From Halosimplex rubrum (GTDB lineage: Archaea > Halobacteriota > Halobacteria > Halobacteriales > Haloarculaceae), in NCBI RefSeq assembly GCF_013415885.1, contig NZ_CP058910.1, positions 3,038,001 through 3,102,000 of the forward strand: DNA of 64,000 bases, read 5' to 3'. Position numbers and translations under genes: made by a program. Shown in pieces: positions 18,291-26,454 of the stretch. Below the pieces are notes generated by a model that was not told where the DNA came from, did no database searches, and worked only from the letters and a program-made list of their open reading frames with translations. How positions within the stretch are numbered: position 1 is the first letter of the stretch; each line of letters begins with the position of its first letter.

Positions 18291-19010
18291 TCACTCCGTC
18301 CCGACGACCTCGTTGCGCAAGGTCCCGACGCCCTCGTAGGTGATCTCGACGGTCTCGCCCGGTTCGACGGTGCCCGGATTCGCCGGGCTCCCGAACGCGA
18401 TGCAGTCGCCGGGGCGGAAGGTGAACCGCCGGGAGAGGAACGAAACGACCTCGTAGGGGTCGAACAGCATCAGCTCGGTGTTGGCGTCCTGGCGCCGCTC
18501 GCCGCCCACGGTGGTCTCGATGTCCAGCCCCGTCGGGTCCACGTCCGTCTCGATCCACGGCCCCAGCGGCGCCGAGGTGTCGAAGGCCTTCCGCGCGGTA
18601 CGACCCTGCTGGTCGAGCGCGTCCACGTCGTTCATAATCGTGTAGCCGCGGACGACTTCGGGCACCTCCTCCGGCGCCACGTCGCGACAGCGCTCGTCGA
18701 CGACGGCGACGAGTTCGCCGGCGTACGTGAGTTCGTCGGTCCACTCGGGGTAGCGCACCGGCTCGTCGGGCCCGACGAGCGCGGCCGGTGGCTTGACGAA
18801 GAAGTCGGGCTCGTCGGGGCGCTCGTAGTCCATCTGGTCGAGCGTCGCGGCGTAGTTGCGGCCGACGCAGTACAGCGCCGACGGCGAGCAGGGGTAGGTC
18901 AACTCGCCGTCGCGGCCGACGGCGTACTCGCCGTCGTCGGTGACGACCGTCCCGTCCTCGTAGCGGCCCTCGACGACGCCTTCGGGGGTCTGCAGCCGTG
19001 CCAGTCGCAT
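18291..19010 (-). CDS. Fumarylacetoacetate hydrolase family protein
   Basis: A 239-residue protein with the FAH pattern: CVGRNYA, DFFVKPPAALVG, a metal-binding region ELTYAGELVAVV, GYTIMNDVDALDQQGR and GDCIAFGSPANPG. Family members hydrolyse or decarboxylate 2-oxo/diketo acids with a divalent metal. The second Glu of the usual ExE pair is less clear here. ATG at 19010 is chosen because the family fold begins with RLARLQTPEG. It lies 50 nt upstream of, and is transcribed away from, dinB's 3' end. Confidence 0.85.
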   Translation of the reverse strand: MRLARLQTPEGVVEGRYEDGTVVTDDGEYAVGRDGELTYPCSPSALYCVGRNYAATLDQMDYERPDEPDFFVKPPAALVGPDEPVRYPEWTDELTYAGELVAVVDERCRDVAPEEVPEVVRGYTIMNDVDALDQQGRTARKAFDTSAPLGPWIETDVDPTGLDIETTVGGERRQDANTELMLFDPYEVVSFLSRRFTFRPGDCIAFGSPANPGTVEPGETVEITYEGVGTLRNEVVGTE

Positions 19011-19060
19011 GGCTCGCCGTTCGACGCTCTCCGATAACAATCCCCGGTATCGGTGCGACG

Positions 19061-20368
19061 CTACTCGTACTCCCGAAGCGAGCGCTGGCCCTCGGCGGCC
19101 GGATCGGCGCGCTCCCTCTCGTCCGTGTCCGGATCGTCGTCCGCGGACGCGACGGACGACTCGCCGTCCGCCGTTGCGCTATCCGTCGTCGCGCCGTCGG
19201 CCGCCCCCGACGACTGGCCCTCGAACCCGGCGAGGCTGGCCTGGTCGCTCTCCGCGAAGTCGAGCTTCGAGACGCGGACGCCCAGCTTGCGGACGCGGTC
19301 GTCGTCGAACTCTTCCAGTAGATCCAGCGCCGTGGACTCCAGCAGGTCGGGGTCGTCGACCGGTCCCGGGAGCGACTCGGCGCGCGTGTTCACGTCGTAG
19401 GGCGGGGTAACGACCTTGATCCCGATCGTCCGGTAGAGCGCCCCCTCCCGCTGGGCGCGGTCGGCGACATCGGCGGCCAGCGCCCGGACCTTCTCGCGCT
19501 TGCGCTCGCCGTCGTCGGTCGCCTGGGTGAACGCCGACTCCCGCGAGAGGCTCTTGGGCTCACCGACCGGCGTCACCTCCCGGGGGTCCTCGCCGCGGGC
19601 GTACCGCCGGACGGCCAGCCCGCGCTCGCCGAACCGCTCCCGGACGCGCTCGGGGTCGGCGGCGGCCAGGTCGCCGGCCGTCTCGATGCCCATGTCGCGT
19701 AGCTGTCGGGCGGTGACGGGGCCGACGTTGTGGATCTCGGCCACGTCCAGCGGCGCGAGAAACTCCCTGACCTCCCCCGGTTCGACGACGACGAGGCCGT
19801 CGGGTTTGTCGTAGTCGCTGGCGATCTTCGCCGCGCTCATCGTCGGTGCGACGCCGACGCTCGCGACGACCCCTACCTCGGCCTCGATGCGCTCTTTCAG
19901 ATCGCGGGCGAAGCGCTCGACCTCGTCCCAGTCGACCCGGTCGGTCACGTCGAGATACGCCTCGTCGATGCTGACCTCCCGGACCACCTCGGCGGCGTCG
20001 TGGAGGAGCGCCTTCACGTCCGCCGCGACCTCGCCGTAGTAGTCCAGGTCGACCGGCCGGTAGAACCCCGCCCGTTCGACGTCCAGATCCGGGTCACGCG
20101 CGGCCTCGACCTTCCGAGGGAGCCGTTCGAGGGCCTCGGAGATGGCCATCGCGCTCTCGACGCCGAACTCCCGGGCCTCGTAGCTGGCGGTGGCCACGGC
20201 GCCGTGGGTCTCCGCGGACTCGTAGCCCATCCCGACGACGAGCGGCTGGCCCTCCAGGGCGGGCTCGCGCAGGCGTTCGCAGGCCGCGTAGAAACAGTCC
20301 ATGTCGACGTGACAGACGACTCGATCGGGCGTCGCGTCGGTCCCGAGCGTCCCGAGGTCGCCGCTCAT
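19061..20368 (-). CDS. dinB: DNA polymerase IV (Y family)
   Basis: A 435-residue lesion-bypass polymerase. Catalytic acids are in HVDMDCFY (D22, D24) and SIDEAYLDV; helix-hairpin-helix motifs (NVGPVTARQL) and the little-finger domain follow. The last 80 residues are acidic and disordered. Two sliding-clamp-like motifs occur: QASLAGFE and, at the very end, QRSLREYE, both Q-x-x-L-x-x-aromatic. The full length fits the family. It likely acts with PCNA at stalled forks. Confidence 0.93.
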   Translation of the reverse strand: MSGDLGTLGTDATPDRVVCHVDMDCFYAACERLREPALEGQPLVVGMGYESAETHGAVATASYEAREFGVESAMAISEALERLPRKVEAARDPDLDVERAGFYRPVDLDYYGEVAADVKALLHDAAEVVREVSIDEAYLDVTDRVDWDEVERFARDLKERIEAEVGVVASVGVAPTMSAAKIASDYDKPDGLVVVEPGEVREFLAPLDVAEIHNVGPVTARQLRDMGIETAGDLAAADPERVRERFGERGLAVRRYARGEDPREVTPVGEPKSLSRESAFTQATDDGERKREKVRALAADVADRAQREGALYRTIGIKVVTPPYDVNTRAESLPGPVDDPDLLESTALDLLEEFDDDRVRKLGVRVSKLDFAESDQASLAGFEGQSSGAADGATTDSATADGESSVASADDDPDTDERERADPAAEGQRSLREYE

Positions 20369-20489
20369 CGGTCCCGGTACCTCCCGGTCGGCGTCGGTCG
20401 GCAGTCCGCGGTCCGGCGCTCGCTCGCGGCCATCGCTTCCGCTCGCTCCCTAGCGTCGCGGGGCGAGACCCTCTCGCCGGCGTCGTCGG

Positions 20490-21200
20490 TCATCCGCTTG
20501 CGCGAGCGAGCGCCGGCGCTTCGGAACCGGCCGGCGTCGCCGCGCCGGTCGGCGTACTCGTCCCGTTCGGTGCGGGTGTGCCCTCGGGTGCGGCGGTGCC
20601 GTTCGGTCCCGGCGTGAGCGTTCCGTTCGGCGCAACCGTCCCGTTGCCCGGCGTCGCGGTGCCGTTGGGCGGCGTTTCGGGGGTCTCCGCGCCCGGTGTC
20701 GGCGTCGGCGTGGGGGTCGGGGTCACAGTCGGCGTGGCCGTCGGCGTCGCAGTGGGCGTCGGCGTCGCGGTCGGCGTCGGCGAGGGCGTCGGGTCCGCGG
20801 GTCGGCGGTCGAGGACGAGCCGGTCGCCGCCCGAGCCGTTCCAGACGACGTAGAGCTGTTCGTAGACCGCGCCGGGGACCCGACACTCGCTGCCGCGGGT
20901 GATGTTCTCGACCGGCGTCGCACAGGCCCCGTCGTCGGTGCCGGCGAAGGTGCCGAGTCGTCCGCGAGTCGCCGACTCGACCGAGACGTGCGAGCCGTTG
21001 AGGCGGTCGCCGCCGAAGTGGGTGACGACCACGTCCGTCCCGTCGGACTCGAAGACGAAACTCGCCCGCGGGCGGTCCGGGTCGGTCGGCCCGCCCGAGA
21101 TGGACGTGACCAGCGACATCGCCAGCAGCACCGCCGCCAGCGCCATCGCCAGCAGGACGGCGTTCTCCGAGACCCCGCGAGCGCCCCAGCGTCCGTTCAC
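20490..21200 (-). CDS. Type IV pilin-like protein with Thr/Pro stalk
   Basis: A 236-residue protein. The N-terminus ARG followed by VSENAVLLAMALAA is an archaeal class III (prepilin peptidase) signal with hydrophobic helix. A small beta domain with a Cys pair (GACATP, SECRVPG) follows to about residue 128. Then comes a run of T-P repeats and at least six NGT glycosylation sequons to the end. It is probably assembled or anchored at the surface. No other pilus gene is adjacent. Confidence 0.8.
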   Translation of the reverse strand: MNGRWGARGVSENAVLLAMALAAVLLAMSLVTSISGGPTDPDRPRASFVFESDGTDVVVTHFGGDRLNGSHVSVESATRGRLGTFAGTDDGACATPVENITRGSECRVPGAVYEQLYVVWNGSGGDRLVLDRRPADPTPSPTPTATPTPTATPTATPTVTPTPTPTPTPGAETPETPPNGTATPGNGTVAPNGTLTPGPNGTAAPEGTPAPNGTSTPTGAATPAGSEAPALARASG

Positions 21201-21611
21201 ACACTCCCGTTTCCGTCCTCCCCAATAGAGTTACTGGCCGAGAGGTTCGAGGCGTTCGATCGGTCTCGGTCGTCACGAGTGCCGCCGAGGGTCGGTATCT
21301 GTCAGCTCTGACCGCTGACTGACTCCCGCTTGCGGTCGCGGTTCTCTGTTCGCCTGCGGTCGCCATTCGATACTCGTCCGCGGCCGAGGAGTTGCGACCG
21401 CTCGCGTCGTCATCGAACCCACTCCGCAGTAACACGCCAGTCGCTCTCACCGATTTACGTCGATAAAAGCCTCGAGGTGCGACGGGGTGGCCAGTCCCCG
21501 TCGCGAGTCGCCCGCTCGTTCGTGTACGGTGCCAATATTCCGGGAGTTCACGACGGTGGTTCACGTCGGGAGCCCCGTATGGCTCCATCTGTGTGTTAAT
21601 GCCACGCATAC
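21201..21611. other. Intergenic region with hairpins and promoter-like elements
   Basis: A 411-base gap between two minus-strand genes. I see no supported protein. It holds a 7-bp hairpin (GACGGGG 21481-21487 with CCCCGTC 21496-21502), a 6-bp hairpin (GGAGCC 21569-21574 with GGCTCC 21581-21586), a plus-strand GATAAAA at 21472-21478 and a minus-strand TTAAGTA at 21609-21615. A small non-coding transcript on either strand is possible but unproven. Confidence 0.4.
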
Positions 21612-21809
21612 TTAACCCTTCCCGTTGCGGTACGGTTTGCAGGAATCGATCCGTCTGTCGACCAGCTCGCGCGCGTGGTACGACTCGCGGCAGCTCCGGC
21701 AGTAGGCGCTGGGGGTGGTCGCGGCGGGTTTCAGCGCCGTGTGGCCGTTCGGGCAGGCCACCCGGTAGGGGTCCGCGAGCAGGCCGGCGAGGTCCTCAGG
21801 GTCCACCAT
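21612..21809 (-). CDS. Small zinc-finger protein (65 residues)
   Basis: A 65-residue protein with a zinc-ribbon pattern: CPNGHTALK, then YCRSCRESYHARE. It supplies three Cys and nearby His residues. It resembles the haloarchaeal zinc-finger micro-proteins whose roles are mostly unknown. It is the last of three overlapping genes, starting 14 nt before the stop of the preceding one. Confidence 0.7.
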   Translation of the reverse strand: MVDPEDLAGLLADPYRVACPNGHTALKPAATTPSAYCRSCRESYHARELVDRRIDSCKPYRNGKG

Positions 21810-21963
21810 CCGTCGCCTCCGCGAGCGCGCCCGTCCGCTCGTGGTCGCCGATGCAGCCACACCGCGGACACGGGGCCGCTCCGACGGCCCCGACGCCGAA
21901 CTCAAGCCCGCAGGCGCGACACCGGTAGCCCACTCGCGCGTCCGCTCTCGCCGCGTCAGCCAT
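21796..21963 (-). CDS. Small CPxCG-type zinc-ribbon protein (55 residues)
   Basis: A 55-residue protein with two Cys pairs, CRACG and CPRCG followed by C, giving a rubredoxin-like zinc ribbon. The tail is acidic. It overlaps its neighbours on both sides (8 nt upstream, 14 nt downstream), so the trio is one operon. It may act as a regulatory or adaptor protein; the sequence does not say which. Confidence 0.75.
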   Translation of the reverse strand: MADAARADARVGYRCRACGLEFGVGAVGAAPCPRCGCIGDHERTGALAEATDGGP

Positions 21964-22303
21964 CGCGGCCTCCCCGGCCGTTCGCCGTCGATTCCCCCTC
22001 GCCCGCGGGGTTGCGCTCCTCGCACTCGTCGCTCGCCCCGCCCGCACGCCGCTCGGCCGTCTCGGCGATCCGCCGGCAGTACGCCGCGGCGGCGTCGGCC
22101 GCGGTGTCGCCGTGGCCCTCCGCGGCGACGCCCGTCTGCGTCGCCCGCCAGCCGCCGCCGCACTCCTCCAGCACGATGGTCGTCCACCGCCGCCGATGCC
22201 ACGGCGCGTCCTCGTCGTCCGATCCCTCGGTCGGCGACGGCCGACGGTCGCCCGCCGTACCGTCACCTGCCCTGCCGTCGTCCGCGTACTCGCTCGCCGT
22301 CAC
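21956..22303 (-). CDS. Small acidic protein, possibly HicB-like fold
   Basis: A 115-residue protein starting at GTG 22303. The central part (WTTIVLEECGGGWRATQTGV, then a helix with an Ala-rich face) resembles the partial RNase-H fold of HicB-type proteins: strand, strand, then a helix after a Gly/Thr turn. Both ends are low complexity. This is a fold impression only. It is first in the overlapping three-gene cluster with two zinc-ribbon proteins. Confidence 0.55.
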   Translation of the reverse strand: MTASEYADDGRAGDGTAGDRRPSPTEGSDDEDAPWHRRRWTTIVLEECGGGWRATQTGVAAEGHGDTAADAAAAYCRRIAETAERRAGGASDECEERNPAGEGESTANGRGGRDG

Positions 22304-22352
22304 ACCTCCGACCAGCGACCCCCGTGCAAAAGCCGTTAGCCGCACCTCCGGA

Positions 22353-22431
22353 GTGAAAGTGGAGGCCGAATCTCGGAGGCGATCGCCGCGCCGTCCCGCG
22401 GGTGAAAGTGGTTTTTCCGCCGCGAAAGTAG
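22353..22431. repeat. Three spaced GTGAAAGTGG-like motifs
   Basis: GTGAAAGTGG occurs at 22353-22362 and 22402-22411, and GCGAAAGTAG at 22422-22431, all in the gap between the small-protein operon (starting leftward at 22303) and the end of the next gene. Spacings are 49 and 20 nt. They may be binding sites for a regulator of the small-protein operon. Confidence 0.4.
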
Positions 22432-22495
22432 TCCGCGTCGAACCGGGAGGGACCTGTCGGTCGCTGGGGAGCCGATGGCGACTACAGTCGTCCCC

Positions 22496-23104
22496 TCACA
22501 GCGCCTTCATCGCGTAGTAGAACCGCTGGAGCGCGGTGACGTGGCCGACGACGGCGAAGAAGACGAGCAGCCAGCCCACCACCGTGAGCCCCGAGAACGG
22601 TTCCGTGAGGAACGCGGCCGCCGCGCCGACGGCGACGACCAGCGCCAGGCGGTCGGCGCGGCCGACGAGCCCGCCGTAGACGCGGTCGAGGCCGACCGCC
22701 TGGGCCTGCGTGCCGAGGTAGGAGGTCATCAGGACGCCGGTGACGGCGGCCAGTCCCAGCGCGTAGGCTTCGAGGCCGGCGGCGAGTCCGGCTATCATCG
22801 CGATGTCGGCGTAGCGGTCGAGGACGTGGTCGAGCAGGTCGCCGGCGTCGCTGCCGGTGCCGGTCTCGTGGGCGAGTTCGCCGTCGACCAGGTCGAGCCA
22901 GCCGTTCAGCGCCACCGCGAGGGCACCGCCGAGGTAGAGCAACGGATCGCGACGCGGTGCGACGGCGAAGGCGGCGGCGCCGACGAGCGCGAGCGCGAGC
23001 GCGATGACGCTCACCCCGTTTGGCGTCAGCCCGACGCGCTTGGCCAGCGCCACCGACGGCGCGACGGCGCCTCTCACCGCGGGGCGGAACTGGTCCAGTG
23101 TCAT
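22496..23104 (-). CDS. CDP-alcohol phosphatidyltransferase family protein
   Basis: A 202-residue membrane enzyme with about six segments. The CDP-alcohol motif is visible as DLVDGELAHETG, then GDLLDHVLDRYAD, with all four Asp. The usual Arg after the conserved Ala is His here. These enzymes join a CDP-lipid to a polar alcohol; in archaea they make head groups such as archaetidylinositol phosphate. It is third in a hisC / kinase / transferase gene set on one strand. Confidence 0.82.
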   Translation of the reverse strand: MTLDQFRPAVRGAVAPSVALAKRVGLTPNGVSVIALALALVGAAAFAVAPRRDPLLYLGGALAVALNGWLDLVDGELAHETGTGSDAGDLLDHVLDRYADIAMIAGLAAGLEAYALGLAAVTGVLMTSYLGTQAQAVGLDRVYGGLVGRADRLALVVAVGAAAAFLTEPFSGLTVVGWLLVFFAVVGHVTALQRFYYAMKAL

Positions 23105-23117
23105 CTGCTCGGACCGG

Positions 23118-23624
23118 TCATAGATAGTCGAGGAACGAAACTGTACCGGCCTGGGGATCGCGCTCGCCCGCGACGACCGCCTCGATCGCCCCCGCGACCG
23201 CCTCGGGGTCCATCTCCGTCGCGTCGACCTCGTAGACGCTCCCCTCGCCGTGGCGCTCGACGGCTTCCGTGAGGATCACGTCCAGCGCCTCCGACTCGGC
23301 GTTCTCCTCGGCCTTGGCGGCGGGTTCGCCCCGGTCGGTGAGCCGACGCTCCAGCTCCTCGGGGTGGGTCCGGAGGACGACCACGCGGTCGGCGTCGAAG
23401 TGGTGGGCGAGATGGGACTCGAAGAGCACGTCGTCGCGACCGTCGAGGTAGTCGGCGACCGCCTCGATGTCCGCGACCGCCGAGTCGCGCTCGTCGTCGT
23501 GCTCGACGACGAACTCCTCCTCGTGGATCACGTCGTTGAGATGCTCGACGGCCAGGTCGGTGTCGAGGTGCTCGACGGCGGTCGTCTTCCCCGTTCCCGG
23601 CGTTCCGGTGACCGCGACGCGCAT
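23118..23624 (-). CDS. Adenylate kinase family protein (AK6/Fap7 type)
   Basis: A 168-residue P-loop kinase. The P-loop GTPGTGKTT is at residues 7-15. The short NMP-binding region and VVLRTHPEELERRLTDRG lid resemble AK6/Fap7, which in eukaryotes takes part in small-subunit ribosome maturation as well as adenylate kinase activity. The gene lies between hisC and the CDP-alcohol transferase with short gaps, so it is probably in one transcript. Confidence 0.85.
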   Translation of the reverse strand: MRVAVTGTPGTGKTTAVEHLDTDLAVEHLNDVIHEEEFVVEHDDERDSAVADIEAVADYLDGRDDVLFESHLAHHFDADRVVVLRTHPEELERRLTDRGEPAAKAEENAESEALDVILTEAVERHGEGSVYEVDATEMDPEAVAGAIEAVVAGERDPQAGTVSFLDYL

Positions 23625-23658
23625 CAGACGGACACCGCCTGCATCCGCGGCGACGGCC

Positions 23659-24741
23659 TCACGCCGACACCTCCGCGACGATCTCGTTGATCGTCTCGAC
23701 GGCGCGGCGCGTCTCGGCTTCGGTGCCGCAGGTGATCCGGATGCACTCCGGGAGGCCGAAACTGGTGCAGTCGCGGACGATGACCCCCTCGCGCTGGGCG
23801 GCGTCGGCGACCGCGCTCGCGTCGCCCACCTCGACGAGGACGAAATTGCCGCCGCTCTCCCAGGTCTTCGCGTCCAGGGTTTCGTGCATGTACTCGCGGG
23901 CCCACTTGGCGGTCTCGACGGTCTTCTCGACGTGGTCGTCGTCGTCGAGCGCGGCGAGGCCGGCCCGACACGTGAGTTCGGTCACGCCGAAGGGGGTGGT
24001 CACGCGGGCGTACGCGTCGGCCCACTCGGACGGCGCGACGGCGTAGCCCAGCCGCATCCCCGCGAGGCCGTACGCCTTCGAGAACGTCCGTATCACGGCC
24101 ACGTCCTCGCGCTCCTCGACGAGGTCGATCCCCGACGGGGAGTCGGTGAACTCGGTGTAGGCCTCGTCGTAGACGATCAGGGTCTCCTCGTCGGTCTCCT
24201 CGGCGACCGTCCGCACGTCGCCCAGGCTCATCTCCGAGCCGGTCGGGTTGTGCGGGCTGGTGACGTAGACGATGCGGTGGCCGTCGTAGGCGTCGAGGAC
24301 GGTCTCGGGCCGCTGGGCGAAGTTCTCGGACTTCTCCAGTCGGTACTCGTCGACCTCGCCGTGGTGGTAGCGCGCGGACATCGGGTAGTAGGCGAAGCCC
24401 GGCGTCGGGACGAGCACGCGGTCGCCCGGTTCGATGAACGCCCGGGCGAGGTTGTCCAGCGCGGTGTCGCCGCTGGGGGTCAGCCAGATCTGCTCGGGGT
24501 CGAGGCCGTGGCGGTCGGCGACCTTCTCGGTGAGGTCGGTGTGTGAAGACTTGGGGTAGCTCGAGACGCGGTCGGCGTGTTCGCGGACGGCCTCGACGGC
24601 CTTCGGGCTGGCGCCGAAGGGGTTCTCGTTCGAGGAGAGCTTGACGAGGTCGTCGGGGTCGAGCCCGAGCTCGCGGGCCACCTCCTCGATGCCCCTCCCG
24701 GCGCGGTAGACGGTGTGGTCGGAGAGGTCCCGTGGTTCCAT
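23659..24741 (-). CDS. hisC: Histidinol-phosphate aminotransferase
   Basis: A 360-residue fold-type I PLP enzyme. KLSSNENPFG at residues 35-44, TSPHNPTG and VYDEAYTEF (PLP-ring Asp) are HisC marks. The Schiff-base Lys is in RTFSKAYGLAGMRLGY, and the substrate Arg comes late (IRITCGT). It turns imidazole acetol phosphate into histidinol phosphate. hisD is 9 kb away, so the histidine genes are scattered as is usual in haloarchaea. Confidence 0.92.
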   Translation of the reverse strand: MEPRDLSDHTVYRAGRGIEEVARELGLDPDDLVKLSSNENPFGASPKAVEAVREHADRVSSYPKSSHTDLTEKVADRHGLDPEQIWLTPSGDTALDNLARAFIEPGDRVLVPTPGFAYYPMSARYHHGEVDEYRLEKSENFAQRPETVLDAYDGHRIVYVTSPHNPTGSEMSLGDVRTVAEETDEETLIVYDEAYTEFTDSPSGIDLVEEREDVAVIRTFSKAYGLAGMRLGYAVAPSEWADAYARVTTPFGVTELTCRAGLAALDDDDHVEKTVETAKWAREYMHETLDAKTWESGGNFVLVEVGDASAVADAAQREGVIVRDCTSFGLPECIRITCGTEAETRRAVETINEIVAEVSA

Positions 24742-24920
24742 ACCCGTTCGAAGCGGTCGCCGGGTCTTAAGGGTGCTCGTCGCGCGTCGCGGCCCGCCCG
24801 CTCGGTCGGCCCCGAGTCGGTTCGACCGGACCGCGCCGAACTACCCGCGTCCCTGTCGAATTTCGAATTTGATACGCCGGGGGAAACGGCTAACACGCCG
24901 GTCCGGAAACGGAGTGGCAG

Positions 24921-25577
24921 ATGCCGATCCTGATCGACATCCGAAAACTCCGGATCATCAATCGTCTGATCAAAGACGGCGCCGGCAACGTCGCCGCCGC
25001 GCTGGAGACGATGGCCGGGGTGGAGTCGACGGTGAAGATCAAGAGCCTCGCGTTCGTCGACCCGTCGGACATCCCCGACGAGATCGGCCCGAATCCCCGG
25101 TACAGCGCGCAGGTCCGACTCCGAGAGCCACCCTACGGCACGTTCTTCCTCACCTTCGCGGACGCGACGGCGGACGAGCTCGCGGGCCTGCTGACGGGCG
25201 TCGACCCGACCGACGGGTTCAACGAGATGCACGAGAGCGCGCTCCAGGAGATCTGTAACATCATGACGTCGGGGTTCATCGACGGTATCGCCAACACGCT
25301 CGGGACGACCATCGATATCGGGACCCCCGACGTCTACCGGGGGACCGGTGCGGAGATCGCCGAGAAGTCGCTCTCGCACGTCCACACCGACTCGCTGTCG
25401 ATCGTCCTCGACGCGGTGGTCGACATGGCCGAACGCGACACCGACTTCGAGGTCCGGATCTTCCTCGTCCCCGACCCCGGCGCGTTCGTCAACCTCATCG
25501 ACAAGATCGAACTCGACGAACTCTCCTCCGCCGTCGACGGGAAGTACGTCGACGACCTCGAGACGAGCGATCTGTAG
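24921..25577 (+). CDS. cheC: CheC-like chemotaxis phosphatase
   Basis: A 218-residue protein of the CheC/CheX family, which removes phosphate from CheY. One active-site helix is intact: S106-x3-E110-x2-N113 in ESALQEICNI. The first helix (around residues 11-30, KDGAGNVAAAL) has lost the Glu and Asn, so only one site should work. No other chemotaxis gene is adjacent, though a CheY-like receiver protein is encoded at 9256. Confidence 0.85.
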   Translation: MPILIDIRKLRIINRLIKDGAGNVAAALETMAGVESTVKIKSLAFVDPSDIPDEIGPNPRYSAQVRLREPPYGTFFLTFADATADELAGLLTGVDPTDGFNEMHESALQEICNIMTSGFIDGIANTLGTTIDIGTPDVYRGTGAEIAEKSLSHVHTDSLSIVLDAVVDMAERDTDFEVRIFLVPDPGAFVNLIDKIELDELSSAVDGKYVDDLETSDL

Positions 25578-25677
25578 ATCGACGGGGCGTTTCCCCGCGC
25601 TGGGTCCGCCGGGGTGACGTCGGACGGTCGGTCCGGACTTGGGTACGTTCAAGTGGGTCGCGTCCTCCCGAACGCAC

Positions 25678-26157
25678 ATGTCAGCGCTGGACACGGCGAT
25701 GTACGTCCTGCACCTCGTCTTCGGCGGGGTGTGGACCGGCAGCGTCGTCTTCGTCACTCTGGGTGTCCTGCCCACCGCGCAGGACGGCACCGCCAACGCC
25801 GAACCGCTCCGGGCCGTCGTCGAACGACTGCGGTGGGTCTCGCGGGCGAGCGCGCTTGTGCTGCTCGCGTCCGGCGGCCACATGGCCGGCGGCACCGGAA
25901 GGTACACGGTCGAGTCGCTGACCGGGACGCCCCGCGGCCACCTCGTCCTCTCGATGGTCGCGCTGTGGTTCCTCCTCGCCGGCCTCGTCGAGGTCGGGTC
26001 GAGCAAGCTCGCCGACGGCTTCGATCAGAAGAAGGTCCGCCAGCCGGCCCGGGAGGCCCGTCCGTTCTTCCTCGCCGCGTCGGTCGTCGCCGCCCTGCTG
26101 TTGGTCGTCGGCGGCGTCCTCGCCTCCGGGTTCGTTTCGGTCGACTCGCTCCTCTGA
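25678..26157 (+). CDS. CopD-like membrane protein
   Basis: A 159-residue protein with four hydrophobic segments. The first contains LHLVFGGVWTGSVVF, the G-x-W-x-G pattern of CopD-family proteins, with a His that could bind metal or heme. The loop after the third segment is basic and cytoplasmic. ATG at 25678 is chosen because the first helix follows at once. It is the last ordinary chromosomal gene before the low-GC island. Copper transport is not shown. Confidence 0.65.
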   Translation: MSALDTAMYVLHLVFGGVWTGSVVFVTLGVLPTAQDGTANAEPLRAVVERLRWVSRASALVLLASGGHMAGGTGRYTVESLTGTPRGHLVLSMVALWFLLAGLVEVGSSKLADGFDQKKVRQPAREARPFFLAASVVAALLLVVGGVLASGFVSVDSLL

Positions 26158-26454
26158 CCGCCGCGGACGCCCCGGTCTCCGGTGCGGAGCGTTTAATCGT
26201 GCCGGCCGACTACCTCGAGTGCGTGCCTTTAGTCCCCGCCCGAGCGCACCCAGACGGGAGCGATGACCGCGCGGCGAACCCGGGCACGCGACACCGAGTG
26301 GCGCCGCAAGCGCCGGCCCGCCGAGGGGCCGCGGTCGCCTCGGCAACCGCTTCGACGGCTCACGCCGTCTGGCAATCGGGCTCCTCACGGAGCCTCGCCC
26401 GGCACGAGGGTTTCCCGGCTGACCCGGCACGCCGCCAGGGATGATGTCGGTCGT
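26158..26454. other. Structured non-coding region left of the cassette island
   Basis: No supported protein. Four hairpins lie in a row: 26300-26314 (5-bp stem), 26321-26343 (6-bp stem), 26354-26369 and 26379-26394. The last two each have a perfect 6-bp stem and the same TCAC loop. TTTAAT at 26192-26197 and CTTTAG at 26227-26232 are TATA-like on the plus strand. It could be a structured small RNA; it does not match SRP or RNase P RNA features that I can recall. Confidence 0.4.

Noticed and set aside
21330-21599. 89-codon frame in the gap after the pilin-like gene
   Set aside because: The composition is Arg/Ser-heavy with no motif and no promoter at the right distance.
26158-26454. SRP RNA, RNase P RNA or tRNA
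   Set aside because: I looked for the SRP helix-8 GGAA/GCAG loop, RNase P core strings and a T-loop and found none.
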